From: Deltaproteobacteria bacterium UBA4427
GTDB lineage: Bacteria; Myxococcota_A; UBA9160; UBA4427
Direction: 5' to 3'
Assembly (NCBI GenBank): GCA_002390675.1
Contig: DGPZ01000192.1
Coordinates: forward strand, 13,765 to 77,764
Length of the DNA stretch: 64,000 nucleotides
The notes under the pieces were generated by a model. It was given only the letters and a program-made list of their open reading frames with translations, did not search any database and was not told the origin of the DNA. The position numbers and the translations under genes are program-made. Of the stretch, positions 8,888 through 17,455 are shown piece after piece (within the stretch, counting starts at the first letter, position 1; each line of letters starts with the position of its first letter).

Positions 8888-9112
8888 CTAGGCCATCGGA
8901 AGCAGTACTTCGTTAGGCATCGCCGCCGTGGCCGTCTTCTCGTGCTCACGCGCCAGCGTGTCATTCACGACCTGCTTCACGTTCGTACGGCAACCACCGC
9001 AGCGCATGCCAGCGCCAGTCGCGCGAGCGACCTCTCGAGGCGACGTGGCGCCTTCCCTTACGAGGTTGCGAATCTGTCGGTCGGTGATTCCACGGCAGTG
9101 GCAAACGAGCAT
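8888..9112 (-). CDS. bfd: Bacterioferritin-associated ferredoxin-like [2Fe-2S] protein
   Basis: The 74-residue product matches the Bfd/Fer2_BFD domain: Cys4 and Cys6 in LVCHCRGIT and Cys38 and Cys41 in GMRCGGC bind a [2Fe-2S] cluster. Bfd docks on bacterioferritin and reduces the stored iron so that it can be released to the cytosol. The start at 9112 puts CHC at the N-terminus as in the family and has AAGGA upstream; the frame is open to 9160 but that extension is not conserved-looking. It is a single-gene unit with its own terminator, a consensus-like promoter and a Fur box, so it should be induced under iron limitation. No bacterioferritin gene is in the window. Confidence 0.88.
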   Translation of the reverse strand: MLVCHCRGITDRQIRNLVREGATSPREVARATGAGMRCGGCRTNVKQVVNDTLAREHEKTATAAMPNEVLLPMA

Positions 9113-9178
9113 TCTGAGGATTCCTTTTAAAAGCCCGAGCGGTAATCGAGTCGGGGGCACCGGCTCCGGGGAATCAAG

Positions 9179-9207
9179 ATAATATGGCTATGGAAAATGA
9201 TAATCAA
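9179..9207 (-). promoter_or_regulatory. Sigma70-type promoter of bfd
   Basis: Read on the minus strand there is TTGATT (plus-strand 9202-9207) and TATTAT (9179-9184) separated by exactly 17 bases. They match the -35 and -10 consensus at 4 of 6 and 5 of 6 positions. Transcription would start near 9172 and give a leader of about 60 bases before the bfd start codon. Confidence 0.7.
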
Positions 9208-9211
9208 TGTC
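9193..9211. promoter_or_regulatory. Fur box overlapping the bfd promoter
   Basis: The 19 bases GAAAATGATAATCAATGTC agree with the classical Fur consensus GATAATGATAATCATTATC at 16 of 19 positions. The box covers the -35 element and part of the spacer of the bfd promoter, the expected place for iron-dependent repression. The SnoaL-like gene on the other side starts 190 bases away and may or may not respond. Confidence 0.85.
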
Positions 9212-9400
9212 ATTTTCATCTTTGGTCGATTTTTTTCTGAGATCGAGCCGCAGCCACGCCAGGGACCGGATCTCTAGATTCCGTAATAAATCCAGATGCT
9301 TGTGAACTCCAATTGCCCCTGGGGGTCGGGGTTGCCCCCTACAATACTTCCTCTTCGATGGATAGAATCCGCTTCCAACGCAGATGAAATGGAGAACGGA

Positions 9401-9886
9401 ATGACCACAGAGGATCTGGTTGAGGTCGAGCGAATCAAGCAGCTGAAGGCTCGCTACTTCATGCTGATGGACCAGAAACGCTGGGATGAGTGGGCCGATG
9501 TTTTCTGCGAAGACGTGATCATAGATACGACCGAAGAGGGCTCCCCCCTCATTCATGGCCGTCAAGCTTTCCGCGACTACCTCCCCCCGATCCTCGAGAA
9601 CGTCACGACCTGCCACCAGGGCCATACGCCGATTATCACCCTGACCTCGGCCACTGAAGCCTGTGGCATCTGGGCCATGGAGGACATGCTCTGGTGGCCC
9701 AAGGGCTCGCCCATGGAGCATCTCTGGGGACTCGGCTGGTATGACGAGCGATACCGAAAGGATGCCGACGGCGAATGGCGCATCGCCCACCTGATCCTTC
9801 GCCGCATCCGAGTCGAGATCGACGGACAGCAGGTGGGGCTAGGCGATCGGCCGGCCAGTGGGGATCGTACGAACGCGCCCAGCTGA
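9401..9886 (+). CDS. SnoaL-like / NTF2-fold protein
   Basis: A 161-residue protein of the SnoaL_4 type: an N-terminal helix pair (ERIKQLKARYFMLMDQKRWDEW), then FCEDVIID and the beta-sheet ending in WRIAHLILRRIRVEI. Relatives act as small hydratases, dehydratases, isomerases or binding proteins in steroid and aromatic catabolism. The ATG at 9401 is fixed by GGAG at 9391-9394. A frame open to 9296 adds a leader with no family resemblance. It is the first of five co-directional genes running to 13766. Confidence 0.8.
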   Translation: MTTEDLVEVERIKQLKARYFMLMDQKRWDEWADVFCEDVIIDTTEEGSPLIHGRQAFRDYLPPILENVTTCHQGHTPIITLTSATEACGIWAMEDMLWWPKGSPMEHLWGLGWYDERYRKDADGEWRIAHLILRRIRVEIDGQQVGLGDRPASGDRTNAPS

Positions 9887-9971
9887 CTAGGATCTTCTAG
9901 AGACGTCGGGCCGCCCCTTCGCACGATCGCGTGGGCCGCTTGCGTCTAAAAAGACTTAAAGGAATCAGACC

Positions 9972-10589
9972 ATGCCGAGCCTCGAAGAACTGGTGCAACC
10001 CGGACGCGCCGCCATCCTTACTATGGAAATGCAAAGAGCGGTCGTTGGCGATCTGACTTCACTTCGCGCACTAGCGGATGTGATCGCTGGACAGGGCGTC
10101 CCCGCGCGACTCGGTGGCCTCGTCGAGTCCGCTCGTCGCGCAGAAGTCCCGGTGATCCATTGCCGCGCCGCCTTCGCGGCGGATCGACGCGGCTCCTACC
10201 GCAACGTGCCCATGGTGAATTACCTGCTGAAGAATCCAGAGCATATGGTCCTCGGCGAACCCTCAACCGAGGTCATTCCGGAGCTCGGCCCCGAACCAGG
10301 CGACCTCGACTGCGTGCGACTTCACGGCATGTCCCCTTTTACCGGTACCGACCTCGATCCCAAGCTCCGGTCTCTCGGCGTGGATACGGTGATCGCGACA
10401 GGCGTATCCCTGAACGTGGGTATTCTCGGACTTGTCATCGAGGCCATTAATCATGGCTACCATGTTGTCCTCGTGAAGGACTGTGTCGGCGGTTATCCGC
10501 CCGAGTACGCCGAGATGGTGTTGGAACACAGTCTCAAACGAATCACGACGCAAACCACAGCCGAGGCGCTTCAACAAATCTGGAGTTAG
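9972..10589 (+). CDS. Isochorismatase-like protein lacking the canonical catalytic residues
   Basis: The 205-residue product has the isochorismatase/cysteine hydrolase fold: AAILTMEMQRAVVGDL at the N-terminus, FTGTDLDPKLRSLGVDTVIATG in the middle, and GVSLNVGILGLVIEAINHGY after it. The usual triad is Asp-Lys-Cys. Here the Asp position is Glu19, the Lys position is Leu117/His118, and the nucleophile position is Gly150 (NVGI in place of NVCV). Classical thiol hydrolysis is therefore unlikely. It may be a binding protein, or an enzyme with new chemistry. AAAGGA upstream supports the ATG. It is second in the five-gene module, 85 bases after the SnoaL-like gene. Confidence 0.8.
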   Translation: MPSLEELVQPGRAAILTMEMQRAVVGDLTSLRALADVIAGQGVPARLGGLVESARRAEVPVIHCRAAFAADRRGSYRNVPMVNYLLKNPEHMVLGEPSTEVIPELGPEPGDLDCVRLHGMSPFTGTDLDPKLRSLGVDTVIATGVSLNVGILGLVIEAINHGYHVVLVKDCVGGYPPEYAEMVLEHSLKRITTQTTAEALQQIWS

Positions 10590-10686
10590 TTCTCGGTTAG
10601 ATTCGACTCGATCGGCTGAGTCGGCCAGCCGGGCGTCTTTCGGCCGCCATTAGGCCTCATATTCCCTCACCCCGAAAGCGAGTCCA

Positions 10687-11778
10687 ATGTCTAGCCCCCC
10701 GATCGACTTCCAAGTTAACCGCGACAAGTTTAGCGATGTCCGTTTCGACGCCGGCGCACCGATCGACAACCTCGCCGAGGGCCAGGTGCTCTTCAAGGTC
10801 AATGCTTTCGCTCTGACCTCGAATAACATCTCCTATGCCGCCGCGGGAGACATGCTGAACTACTGGGGTTTCTTCCCTGGGCCGAACCGATGGGGGCGCA
10901 TCCCGGCTATGGGTTTCGCGGATGTCTTAGCTTCGCGCAATTCTGAAGTCACCGAGGGCGCTAGGGTGTTCGGCTTCTTTCCGATGAGCCGGCATCTCGT
11001 GATCGATGCGCAGCCGACCAAATCGGGGATGGTCGACGGCGTGGCACACCGCGCAGAACACGCCCCGATCTACCGCACCTATTCCTACACCGATCGCGAC
11101 GGGCTCTACGATGCGGACCTCGAGGACCAAATCATGTTGCTTCGCGGGCTCTTTATGACCTCCTTTCTGGTCGACGACCTTTTTGCCGACGAAGACTTCT
11201 ACGGTGCGGAAGCCTCGATCATCACGAGCGCGTCCAGCAAAACATCGATCGCTCTGGCCCATCTCGGCGCGGTGCGTGCTCGCGGCCCTGTCATCGGCCT
11301 GACGTCGACGCGCAACCAGGACTTCGTCCGCAAGCTCGGCTGCTACGACGAAGTCGTGCTCTACGACGAACTCGACCGCCTAACGGAACTGGTACCCGCC
11401 GCGGGCGCCGTCATGACCGACATGGCCGGCAACGGCGAAGTCGTCGCTGGCGTCCACGAACGCCTGCAGGACAATCTCAAATACTCGTGCACTGTCGGCG
11501 GGACCCACTGGGACTCCCCACCTCGAAAGGCCGATCTCCCCGGCCCGACGCCGGAATTCTTTTTTGCCCCTTCGCGCATCGTGAAGCGGACACAGGATTG
11601 GGGCGCAGGCGGACTACAGGAAAAACTCGGAACGTCCTGGCGGGCCTTCGCTTCGTTCAGCAATCAGTGGATGAACGTCCAACATCACGCGGGCGAAGAA
11701 GCACTCGAGCGCGTGTACCAAGAAGTGCTCAGCGGCGCGCTCAACCCGAGCGACGGCCACGTTATTAGCCTTTGGTAA
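10687..11778 (+). CDS. DUF2855 family protein
   Basis: A 363-residue protein matching DUF2855, a family distantly related to medium-chain dehydrogenases. Visible landmarks are VLFKVNAFALTSNNISYAA near residues 35-55, IPAMGFADVLAS, and SIITSASSKTSIALAHL, which stands where the MDR nucleotide-binding loop would be. The biochemical activity is unknown; an oxidoreductase role is inference. It lies between the isochorismatase-like and VOC genes, 97 and 65 bases from them, all on the plus strand, which suggests one transcript or at least one pathway. Confidence 0.85.
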   Translation: MSSPPIDFQVNRDKFSDVRFDAGAPIDNLAEGQVLFKVNAFALTSNNISYAAAGDMLNYWGFFPGPNRWGRIPAMGFADVLASRNSEVTEGARVFGFFPMSRHLVIDAQPTKSGMVDGVAHRAEHAPIYRTYSYTDRDGLYDADLEDQIMLLRGLFMTSFLVDDLFADEDFYGAEASIITSASSKTSIALAHLGAVRARGPVIGLTSTRNQDFVRKLGCYDEVVLYDELDRLTELVPAAGAVMTDMAGNGEVVAGVHERLQDNLKYSCTVGGTHWDSPPRKADLPGPTPEFFFAPSRIVKRTQDWGAGGLQEKLGTSWRAFASFSNQWMNVQHHAGEEALERVYQEVLSGALNPSDGHVISLW

Positions 11779-11843
11779 CGAAACTATGTAGAGGGTGTTA
11801 GCCCGGGCCCGATTGGGACCATGAGGCACCCACAGGAGATCCC

Positions 11844-12524
11844 ATGACCAAAGCACAGGGCGTTCACCATATCGCCTTCTCCACAGCCGACATGAAAGGG
11901 CAGATCGAGTTCTTCTCCGATGTCCTGGCTATGCCGCTCGTTGCGATCTTTCCGATGCATGGCGTTCCCGGCGGCATCCATGCTTTCCTCGAAGGCAAAT
12001 ACGATTGCCTGATCTCCTTCGTACAGCTTCCCGCAATCGCGGATATCGAGATCGAATACGGCAAGACGCATGCGGGCAATGGCGCTTTGCCTTCGGCACC
12101 GGGCACTATGCAGCATCTCGCGCTTGTCGTAGACAATGACGAGGAGCTCTTGGCGCTTCGGGATCGCATTCGAAGCCGCGGCGTTAACGTGCTTGGCCCA
12201 ATTGATCATGGCATGTGTCGGTCGATGTACTTTGCGGGCCCCGAAGGCCTAACGCTTGAGGTGGCGACTTCCGACGAAGCAATCGACCCGAAGCATTGGC
12301 TTGATCCCAAGGCGGCCGCAGAAGTCGGCATCGATACCGATCTTATGGCGCGTTTCGCTGCGCCGGAATCTTTTGCGCGCCCAAGCGAGCCCGTGCCGCA
12401 GCCAGCCTACGACGCTGACAAGCCCCATATGGTTTACCCCGAGGCGGTCTACCAGCAGCTACTCAAGATGTCTGACGAAGAGGTCTCGGCCGCCACGAGC
12501 GTTAACGAGCCGCCGGTTCCGTAG
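11844..12524 (+). CDS. VOC (glyoxalase/dioxygenase-fold) family protein
   Basis: The 226-residue product begins with a vicinal-oxygen-chelate module: GVHHIAFSTADMKGQIEFFSDVLAMPLV carries the first metal His (His8 or His9), and MQHLALVVDNDEEL and MYFAGPEGLTLEVAT supply the second His and the Glu. One or two betaalphabeta repeats fit residues 1-135. The remaining 90 residues are a proline-rich tail (PEPVPQPAYDADKPHMVYPE) unlike simple VOC proteins. The fold serves extradiol dioxygenases, isomerases and lyases. CAGGAG precedes the ATG. It is fourth in the module. Confidence 0.85.
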   Translation: MTKAQGVHHIAFSTADMKGQIEFFSDVLAMPLVAIFPMHGVPGGIHAFLEGKYDCLISFVQLPAIADIEIEYGKTHAGNGALPSAPGTMQHLALVVDNDEELLALRDRIRSRGVNVLGPIDHGMCRSMYFAGPEGLTLEVATSDEAIDPKHWLDPKAAAEVGIDTDLMARFAAPESFARPSEPVPQPAYDADKPHMVYPEAVYQQLLKMSDEEVSAATSVNEPPVP

Positions 12525-12611
12525 CCGGCCAGTTCCGCGACCGACGGCCCCGGCACGCCTATGGCTAGGTTCCCCTTTCATTCCCGATCGATCTCAGACA
12601 AAGGATCTTTA

Positions 12612-13766
12612 ATGAACGTCGCCCGCGAGCCTTATGGCGTGTTGCACGCCGACCCCAGCCCGATCAAGGACGTCTACGGGGGCGATGCGGGATTCGTTTT
12701 CGTGGAGTGCATGCGCATTCGGCCGGCAGACGTCGAATCGAAGACGGTCATCATCTTCTCTCATCCGATTGGCGGCGGTTCATTTCTCCCCCTCGTGAAT
12801 ACGCTGGCGGCAGACGGTGTCCACGTCATCTACTGCAATCCCCGATACCGCGGGAATGACACAGCGCTCATCATGGAGAAGTGCGTCCTCGATCTCGGCG
12901 CGTGTATCAAGGATGCGAAGAAACGCTTCGGCTACGAAAAAGTCTTGCTAGGCGGATGGTCCGGTGGCGGTTCGCTCTCCATGTTCTATCAGGACCAAGC
13001 GGAGCAGCCCTCAATTCGCGAGACCCCGGCGGGCGATCCTGCAGATCTCGTCGCAGCGAAACTCGAACCCGCGGACGGCGTGCTTTTGCTTGCAGCGCAT
13101 CTCTCGCGTTCGGTCACTCTGACGGAATGGATCGATCCGTCGATCAGGGACGAAGCGAAGCCTTTCGACCGGGACCCCGAGCTCAACCTGTACGACAAGA
13201 CGAACCCGAATCAGCCGGCTTACGACGCAGCCTTTCTGGATACGTACCGAGCGGCGCAGATTGCACGAAATCGCCGCATCACGGCATGGGTCAAAGAAAC
13301 GCTCGCGGAGTTGAAAGCGGATCCCGAGGCGGCGCCGGAGCGCGCTTTCTGCGTGCACGGTACGATGGCCGATCCTCGATTCCTCGATGCCAGCCTTGAC
13401 CCCTCAGACCGCGAAGTGGGGGTATGTTATTTGGGCGACCCGAAGGTCGTGAACGATGGCCCAGTCGGACTAGCGCGATTCGCGACGCTTCGCTCCTGGC
13501 TCTCGCAGTGGAGCTATGACGACTCTCGCGCCGATGGAGAGGGCAATGCAAGCCGCGTTACTTGCCCCGTGATCGTCGTCAATAACACAGCCGATCTCGC
13601 CTGCACCCCAAGCCACGCCCAGCGTCTCTTCGACGCCGTCTCTCACGACGACAAAGAAATCCACCAGATCCTAGGCGCAGACCACTACTACATTCAACAT
13701 CGGGAAAAGGCAGCGATCGCTGTCTCGCTCATTAAGGATTGGATGACGCGCAAGTCCTTCGCGTAG
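12612..13766 (+). CDS. Alpha/beta hydrolase
   Basis: A 384-residue hydrolase. The nucleophile elbow is GGWSGGG with Ser117, the oxyanion region is FSHPIGGGSF, the acid is probably the Asp of VNNTADLACTP, and the His lies in LGADHYYIQH. A long insertion between the elbow and the acid (about residues 125-330) forms the lid. Esters, thioesters or C-C bonds are possible substrates. The ATG at 12612 follows AAAGGA with a 7-base gap; the frame opens at 12561 but without such a signal. It closes the five-gene module and converges on the MFS gene with only 7 bases between stops. Confidence 0.88.
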   Translation: MNVAREPYGVLHADPSPIKDVYGGDAGFVFVECMRIRPADVESKTVIIFSHPIGGGSFLPLVNTLAADGVHVIYCNPRYRGNDTALIMEKCVLDLGACIKDAKKRFGYEKVLLGGWSGGGSLSMFYQDQAEQPSIRETPAGDPADLVAAKLEPADGVLLLAAHLSRSVTLTEWIDPSIRDEAKPFDRDPELNLYDKTNPNQPAYDAAFLDTYRAAQIARNRRITAWVKETLAELKADPEAAPERAFCVHGTMADPRFLDASLDPSDREVGVCYLGDPKVVNDGPVGLARFATLRSWLSQWSYDDSRADGEGNASRVTCPVIVVNNTADLACTPSHAQRLFDAVSHDDKEIHQILGADHYYIQHREKAAIAVSLIKDWMTRKSFA

Positions 13767-13773
13767 GGCTTCG

Positions 13774-15159
13774 CTAGGTAGCGCCGTTCTCGAAACGATC
13801 TCTGGCCGCGCGGAATTCGCGCATTCCGTGGTAAAGCAGAACCGTCGCCATCAGATGAGCCGCCACGGTGATCGACAAGAGAGACCAACGGATACCGCCG
13901 ATTCCGTACTCTGCTTCCGAGAACACGAAGTCCGTCATGGCGCCGACGATTAGTGGACCGATCGCTAGGCCGAGCAGATTAACCACGAAGAGGTAGACGG
14001 ACGACATCTGGCCGCGCAAGTTATTCGGCATCATCTCTTGCAAGGCCGCCGGGGCTACACCAAAGGGCATCGCCGCCAGAAACGACGCAGGAGCGGCGAG
14101 TACCATCGCAGATATGCCGTCACTCATAAGCGGAAACGCTATTCCGAAAGGAAACCAAAGCCAGGCCGCATAAAAACCGACCCGCACCTTGGCGTCTCGA
14201 TAACCGCGCTTGCTCATGGCATCCGCCAAGACACCCCCTAGAATCGCGCCGCTCGCCGAACCGACGAAGACGATTAGGCCGTATACGAGGCCGAACTCCG
14301 TCGCCTCCCACCCATGGACTCGCTTAAACATGGAGGGCAGCCACGACCCCGTGCCGTAACTCGAGAACGAGAGCAGTGCGAATCCGATATTATGCGTAGC
14401 GAGCGCCTTCCAATTGAATCGCGCATAAGCGACGACTTCTCCGAAGGGAAGCTTCGTGCCGACGCCCGCCTTCTTCGAAGCAATCATCCCGCGGCGCAGC
14501 GGTTCGCGAATAGTGAAAAGGACTATTGGGACGACGAGCAGTCCGGGCGCGCCAATAATCAAGAAGACCTTCTGCCATCCTGGGACCGCTCCAACGATAG
14601 GAATCTGCCAAGGCGCGGTGCCCCGAAGCATGTCGACCGCGGGGCCGCCAATCATATAGGCCAAGCCGGACCCTAAGTAGATCCCGCTCGAATAAACTGC
14701 GATCGCGCGGGCAAGCTTCTTCCCATCGAAACTATCCGTAATAATCGAGTAGGCCGAGGGCGAAAGCGAAGCTTCACCAACCCCCACGCCGACTCGAAGC
14801 AGAGCCATCTGCCAAAAATGACGTGCAAAGCCACACCCGAAAGTCATCAAGCTCCAGACAGTCAGTCCGAAGGCAATGATGTGCTTGCGGCTACCGCTAT
14901 CCGCAGCGCGGCCGAATGGAATACCGAAGATCGTGTAGAAGATCGCGAAGGCGGGGCCCATCAGGAAGGCCGCTTCCCAGTCGCGCTCGATCCCGAGGCC
15001 GATTTTCAAATCGTCCACCATCAAGTTTAGGATCGAGCGATCCAAAAACGAGAAGACATAGACGACTAGCAGTACTCCGACGACGTACCAGGAATAGGCC
15101 TCCGAACGAGGCTCGACCTCTGTTTCGGAAGAGGCCGAGCCCGCGGATTCTTGACTCAT
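13774..15159 (-). CDS. MFS transporter (spinster-like)
   Basis: A 461-residue permease with 12 predicted transmembrane segments. FSFLDRSILNLMVDDLK ends the first helix, the loop 2-3 motif is FGRAADSGSRK, and RVGVGVGEASLSPSAYSIITDSF is typical of the spinster-like branch, which moves organic acids, lipids or sphingosine-like compounds. It is the last gene of a three-gene minus-strand operon: its ATG lies 6 bases after the SDR stop. Its place next to the SDR and EthD-like genes suggests uptake or export of their substrate. Confidence 0.9.
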   Translation of the reverse strand: MSQESAGSASSETEVEPRSEAYSWYVVGVLLVVYVFSFLDRSILNLMVDDLKIGLGIERDWEAAFLMGPAFAIFYTIFGIPFGRAADSGSRKHIIAFGLTVWSLMTFGCGFARHFWQMALLRVGVGVGEASLSPSAYSIITDSFDGKKLARAIAVYSSGIYLGSGLAYMIGGPAVDMLRGTAPWQIPIVGAVPGWQKVFLIIGAPGLLVVPIVLFTIREPLRRGMIASKKAGVGTKLPFGEVVAYARFNWKALATHNIGFALLSFSSYGTGSWLPSMFKRVHGWEATEFGLVYGLIVFVGSASGAILGGVLADAMSKRGYRDAKVRVGFYAAWLWFPFGIAFPLMSDGISAMVLAAPASFLAAMPFGVAPAALQEMMPNNLRGQMSSVYLFVVNLLGLAIGPLIVGAMTDFVFSEAEYGIGGIRWSLLSITVAAHLMATVLLYHGMREFRAARDRFENGAT

Positions 15160-15165
15160 TCTGCC

Positions 15166-16044
15166 TCAGGCAATCAGTGAATGATCATCGAAGGGCGCTT
15201 CGCCGCGACCGATCTTCTCAGCGCGTGTCCGAAGTTGCTCACCCGCTCCCGCAACACCGATCATCGCGACAAACTTGTCCGCCTTCAGATCAACGATCAA
15301 AGCCTTCGCCAAGTCATCGAGATCCTGGAAATGAATCTCCATTCCCGTCGCTTCGGCATGCTTCATGAACTCGCCCATGAGATCTTCGGGCTGTCCCGAC
15401 GGCTTCTCTCGCGCGAGTTCATCGGGACGATTGCGATCGCAATTCCAGATCCCCGTCTTAAGTACGCCACCAGCTGGATAAAAGATCGTCGCGGAGAGCT
15501 GTGGATGCTGCGTGCTGAACTGCGCTGCCAAACATTCCGTAATGATCGAGACACTGGCCTTACTTGAGGCGTAGACGGATTGACCCGCCATAGGCGCGAT
15601 TCCCCCGTCCCCCGAAGACGTGTTGATCACGTGTCCCTCTTCGCCGCTGGCGATCATCCGCGGAACGAAGCTCTGGATCCCATGGATCACGCCCATCACG
15701 TTCACGCCTAGCACCCACTTCCAATCGTTGACTGTGGTTTCCCAAACGTTCACAGAGGGTGCGCCTACCCCTGCGTTGTTGAAGAGCAAATGGCACGCGC
15801 CGTATTGCTCGTACACTTGTTGCGCGAGCGCTTCGACCGACTCGGGATCCGAGACGTCCGCGACGATCCCAGAGACTTCGCCGCCAGCCGCCTTGAGTTC
15901 GGTGACGGCTGCATCCAGGACGCCGCGATCTACGTCGCTCACCACGACCTTCGCGCCCTCGCCTAGAAGCTGCTTCACAATGGCCTTGCCGATATCTCCA
16001 GCGCCTCCAGTCACAACTGCAACCTTGCCCTGATAGTTCTGCAT
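15166..16044 (-). CDS. Short-chain dehydrogenase/reductase (SDR)
   Basis: The 292-residue enzyme has the classical SDR layout: AVVTGGAGDIGKAI binds the cofactor near residue 10, NNAGVG is at about 85-90, and the Ser-Tyr-Lys set is NTSSGDGG plus VYASSKAS. The acidic residue after beta2 (VVSDVD) favours NAD. A C-terminal extension carries EATGMEIHFQDLDDLAKAL. The ATG at 16044 has GAGGGA upstream; a second ATG at 16059 adds five residues and has a poor site. It is the middle gene of the EthD-like/SDR/MFS operon. Confidence 0.9.
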   Translation of the reverse strand: MQNYQGKVAVVTGGAGDIGKAIVKQLLGEGAKVVVSDVDRGVLDAAVTELKAAGGEVSGIVADVSDPESVEALAQQVYEQYGACHLLFNNAGVGAPSVNVWETTVNDWKWVLGVNVMGVIHGIQSFVPRMIASGEEGHVINTSSGDGGIAPMAGQSVYASSKASVSIITECLAAQFSTQHPQLSATIFYPAGGVLKTGIWNCDRNRPDELAREKPSGQPEDLMGEFMKHAEATGMEIHFQDLDDLAKALIVDLKADKFVAMIGVAGAGEQLRTRAEKIGRGEAPFDDHSLIA

Positions 16045-16147
16045 ATCAATTTCCCTCATTCTTTAAAATTAGTAATCCAAGTCGCGATCTGGACCCTTTT
16101 CGGTGGCCCCAAGCGCATGATCCTTCCGCTCGTCTTTCGGCGGACGT

Positions 16148-16489
16148 TCAGCTGGAAAGCTGTCTCTCTCCGATCGCTGTAAACGCAATCGCCTGCGCCT
16201 GGCCGACATCAAGCGCGTCGGACATCTCCATGCTGTCAGAGCCGGCGCTTAGCTGCGCGAGGGCGGCCTCAAGGGTCTCGGCCTCGATCTCATAGATCGC
16301 CAGGTAGCGAGCGGGAGCGGCTTCCGCCGCATCACCGATCTGCGCAGTCGCGACCTCGAACCGCTGTGCTGCCACGAAGCCTTCGACCTTGAGGACGTCA
16401 CCAAGATGAACCTCGTCGTACCAGCGGTTGTACTCTGCTTCCTGGCCAGGCTTGGGTTGCGTAAAAACGACCAATCTATGAGTTGCCAT
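16148..16489 (-). CDS. EthD/ferredoxin-fold dimeric alpha-beta barrel protein
   Basis: A 113-residue single-domain protein starting MATHRLVVFTQPKPGQEAEYNRWYDEVHLGDVL, the typical opening of dimeric alpha+beta barrel proteins of the EthD/DUF4286 kind, with the conserved WYDEVH. Such proteins are small accessory enzymes or monooxygenases in catabolic and biosynthetic clusters. It is the promoter-proximal gene of a minus-strand operon, 103 bases upstream of the SDR. No cofactor motif is visible. Confidence 0.75.
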   Translation of the reverse strand: MATHRLVVFTQPKPGQEAEYNRWYDEVHLGDVLKVEGFVAAQRFEVATAQIGDAAEAAPARYLAIYEIEAETLEAALAQLSAGSDSMEMSDALDVGQAQAIAFTAIGERQLSS

Positions 16490-16945
16490 GGACGAAGTGC
16501 TCCTTCTTTCTTTTCACTTTGTTTTCGCAGGTGAACCGAGACCTAAAACGTCGGCGTTCGCGGCGGATCCGCCCATCGTTTTACACGCTCACCGCTGACG
16601 GCGAGATTTACCGGCTGCATTCCCATTGCGTATCCACTCGAGTCGACTTCACGGGTTTTCCTCGCGACCCCGCTCAGCACATCTGGCGATCGGTGAAGCA
16701 AACGTGTGACGACTCCCAGAGTCCACAGCCTCAAATTCTAGTCCGGTGCTCCTGAAATTCACCTATTTGAAGACCCTCGGATTGCTTTCCAGCACGACCC
16801 AGCAGCGGCGAAAGGCGACGGGCTTCATCTCACTCTCATGACGCGGCTGCCGGTCGTTACAGGAAATTTTCACTGTAGCTGGAAGAACACCTCAAGCGAT
16901 CCATCGAGCATCCGATAAAGCCTCCCAAAGGAGCCTCCCCCCACT
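16490..16945. other. Intergenic region between divergent genes
   Basis: About 450 bases with no recognisable gene. A plus-strand frame open to 16755 has no start signal or family resemblance. CAAAGGAG at about 16924-16931 is the ribosome binding site for the exported protein that follows. No strong hairpin or repeat is seen. Confidence 0.4.
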
Positions 16946-17293
16946 ATGCGACTCATTACACGAATAATTACAGGAACGCTCATAACCTTCACCTGGACAG
17001 GTCTCGCCTCAGCCGAGACCACAACCACACAACTCTCCATCCCGCCCGGCGAGTTCGCTTATGCCACTGAGATGCGGCTAGACAGCGAGTTCGCTCACGC
17101 CACTGAGATGAGACTAGACGACGAGTTTGAAAAGACCGTCACACGCGCAAGCGAGATCGTGCTCAGTGGATTAGCCGGACCAAGCTCGATGAACTGCGGT
17201 CATGCAGTCACCATCACCGAACTCGAGACCTGCGTGGTCACCGCTGAGGGAATGCCTAGAGCGACCGCACCCGCAGCACTCGCGCAGTACTGA
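16946..17293 (+). CDS. Small exported protein with a tandem 12-residue repeat
   Basis: The 115-residue product starts with a clear signal peptide (MRLITRIITGTLITFTWTGLASA). The mature part holds two near-identical 12-residue units, EFAYATEMRLDS and EFAHATEMRLDD, then a partial third (EFEK), and ends with two cysteines 14 residues apart that could form a disulfide. I recognise no family. Export to the periplasm or beyond is well supported, the function is not. AAAGGAG lies upstream. The Rieske gene follows 162 bases later on the same strand. Confidence 0.6.
   Translation: MRLITRIITGTLITFTWTGLASAETTTTQLSIPPGEFAYATEMRLDSEFAHATEMRLDDEFEKTVTRASEIVLSGLAGPSSMNCGHAVTITELETCVVTAEGMPRATAPAALAQY
17051..17122 (+). 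repeat. Two 36-bp tandem repeats inside the exported protein gene
   Basis: Units 17051-17086 and 17087-17122 start GAGTTCGCT and are in register with the reading frame, so each encodes one 12-residue unit. They differ at only a few bases (for example TTATGCC against TCACGCC), which points to a recent in-frame duplication. A third copy begins at 17123 (GAGTTT) and then diverges. Confidence 0.85.
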
Positions 17294-17455
17294 TACGCTG
17301 GCTGATCGGGACTCCCCTGGAATCTTCGACTAGCGCACCAAAAGTTTGACCCGTCGGACCATGAAATTCTTACCTTCCTGGTCCGTCTGCAAAACCTTTG
17401 GCATGATCCGTCGTCGCATAAACGATCCGCGTGGCGGACGCATGGGAGCGCCCGC

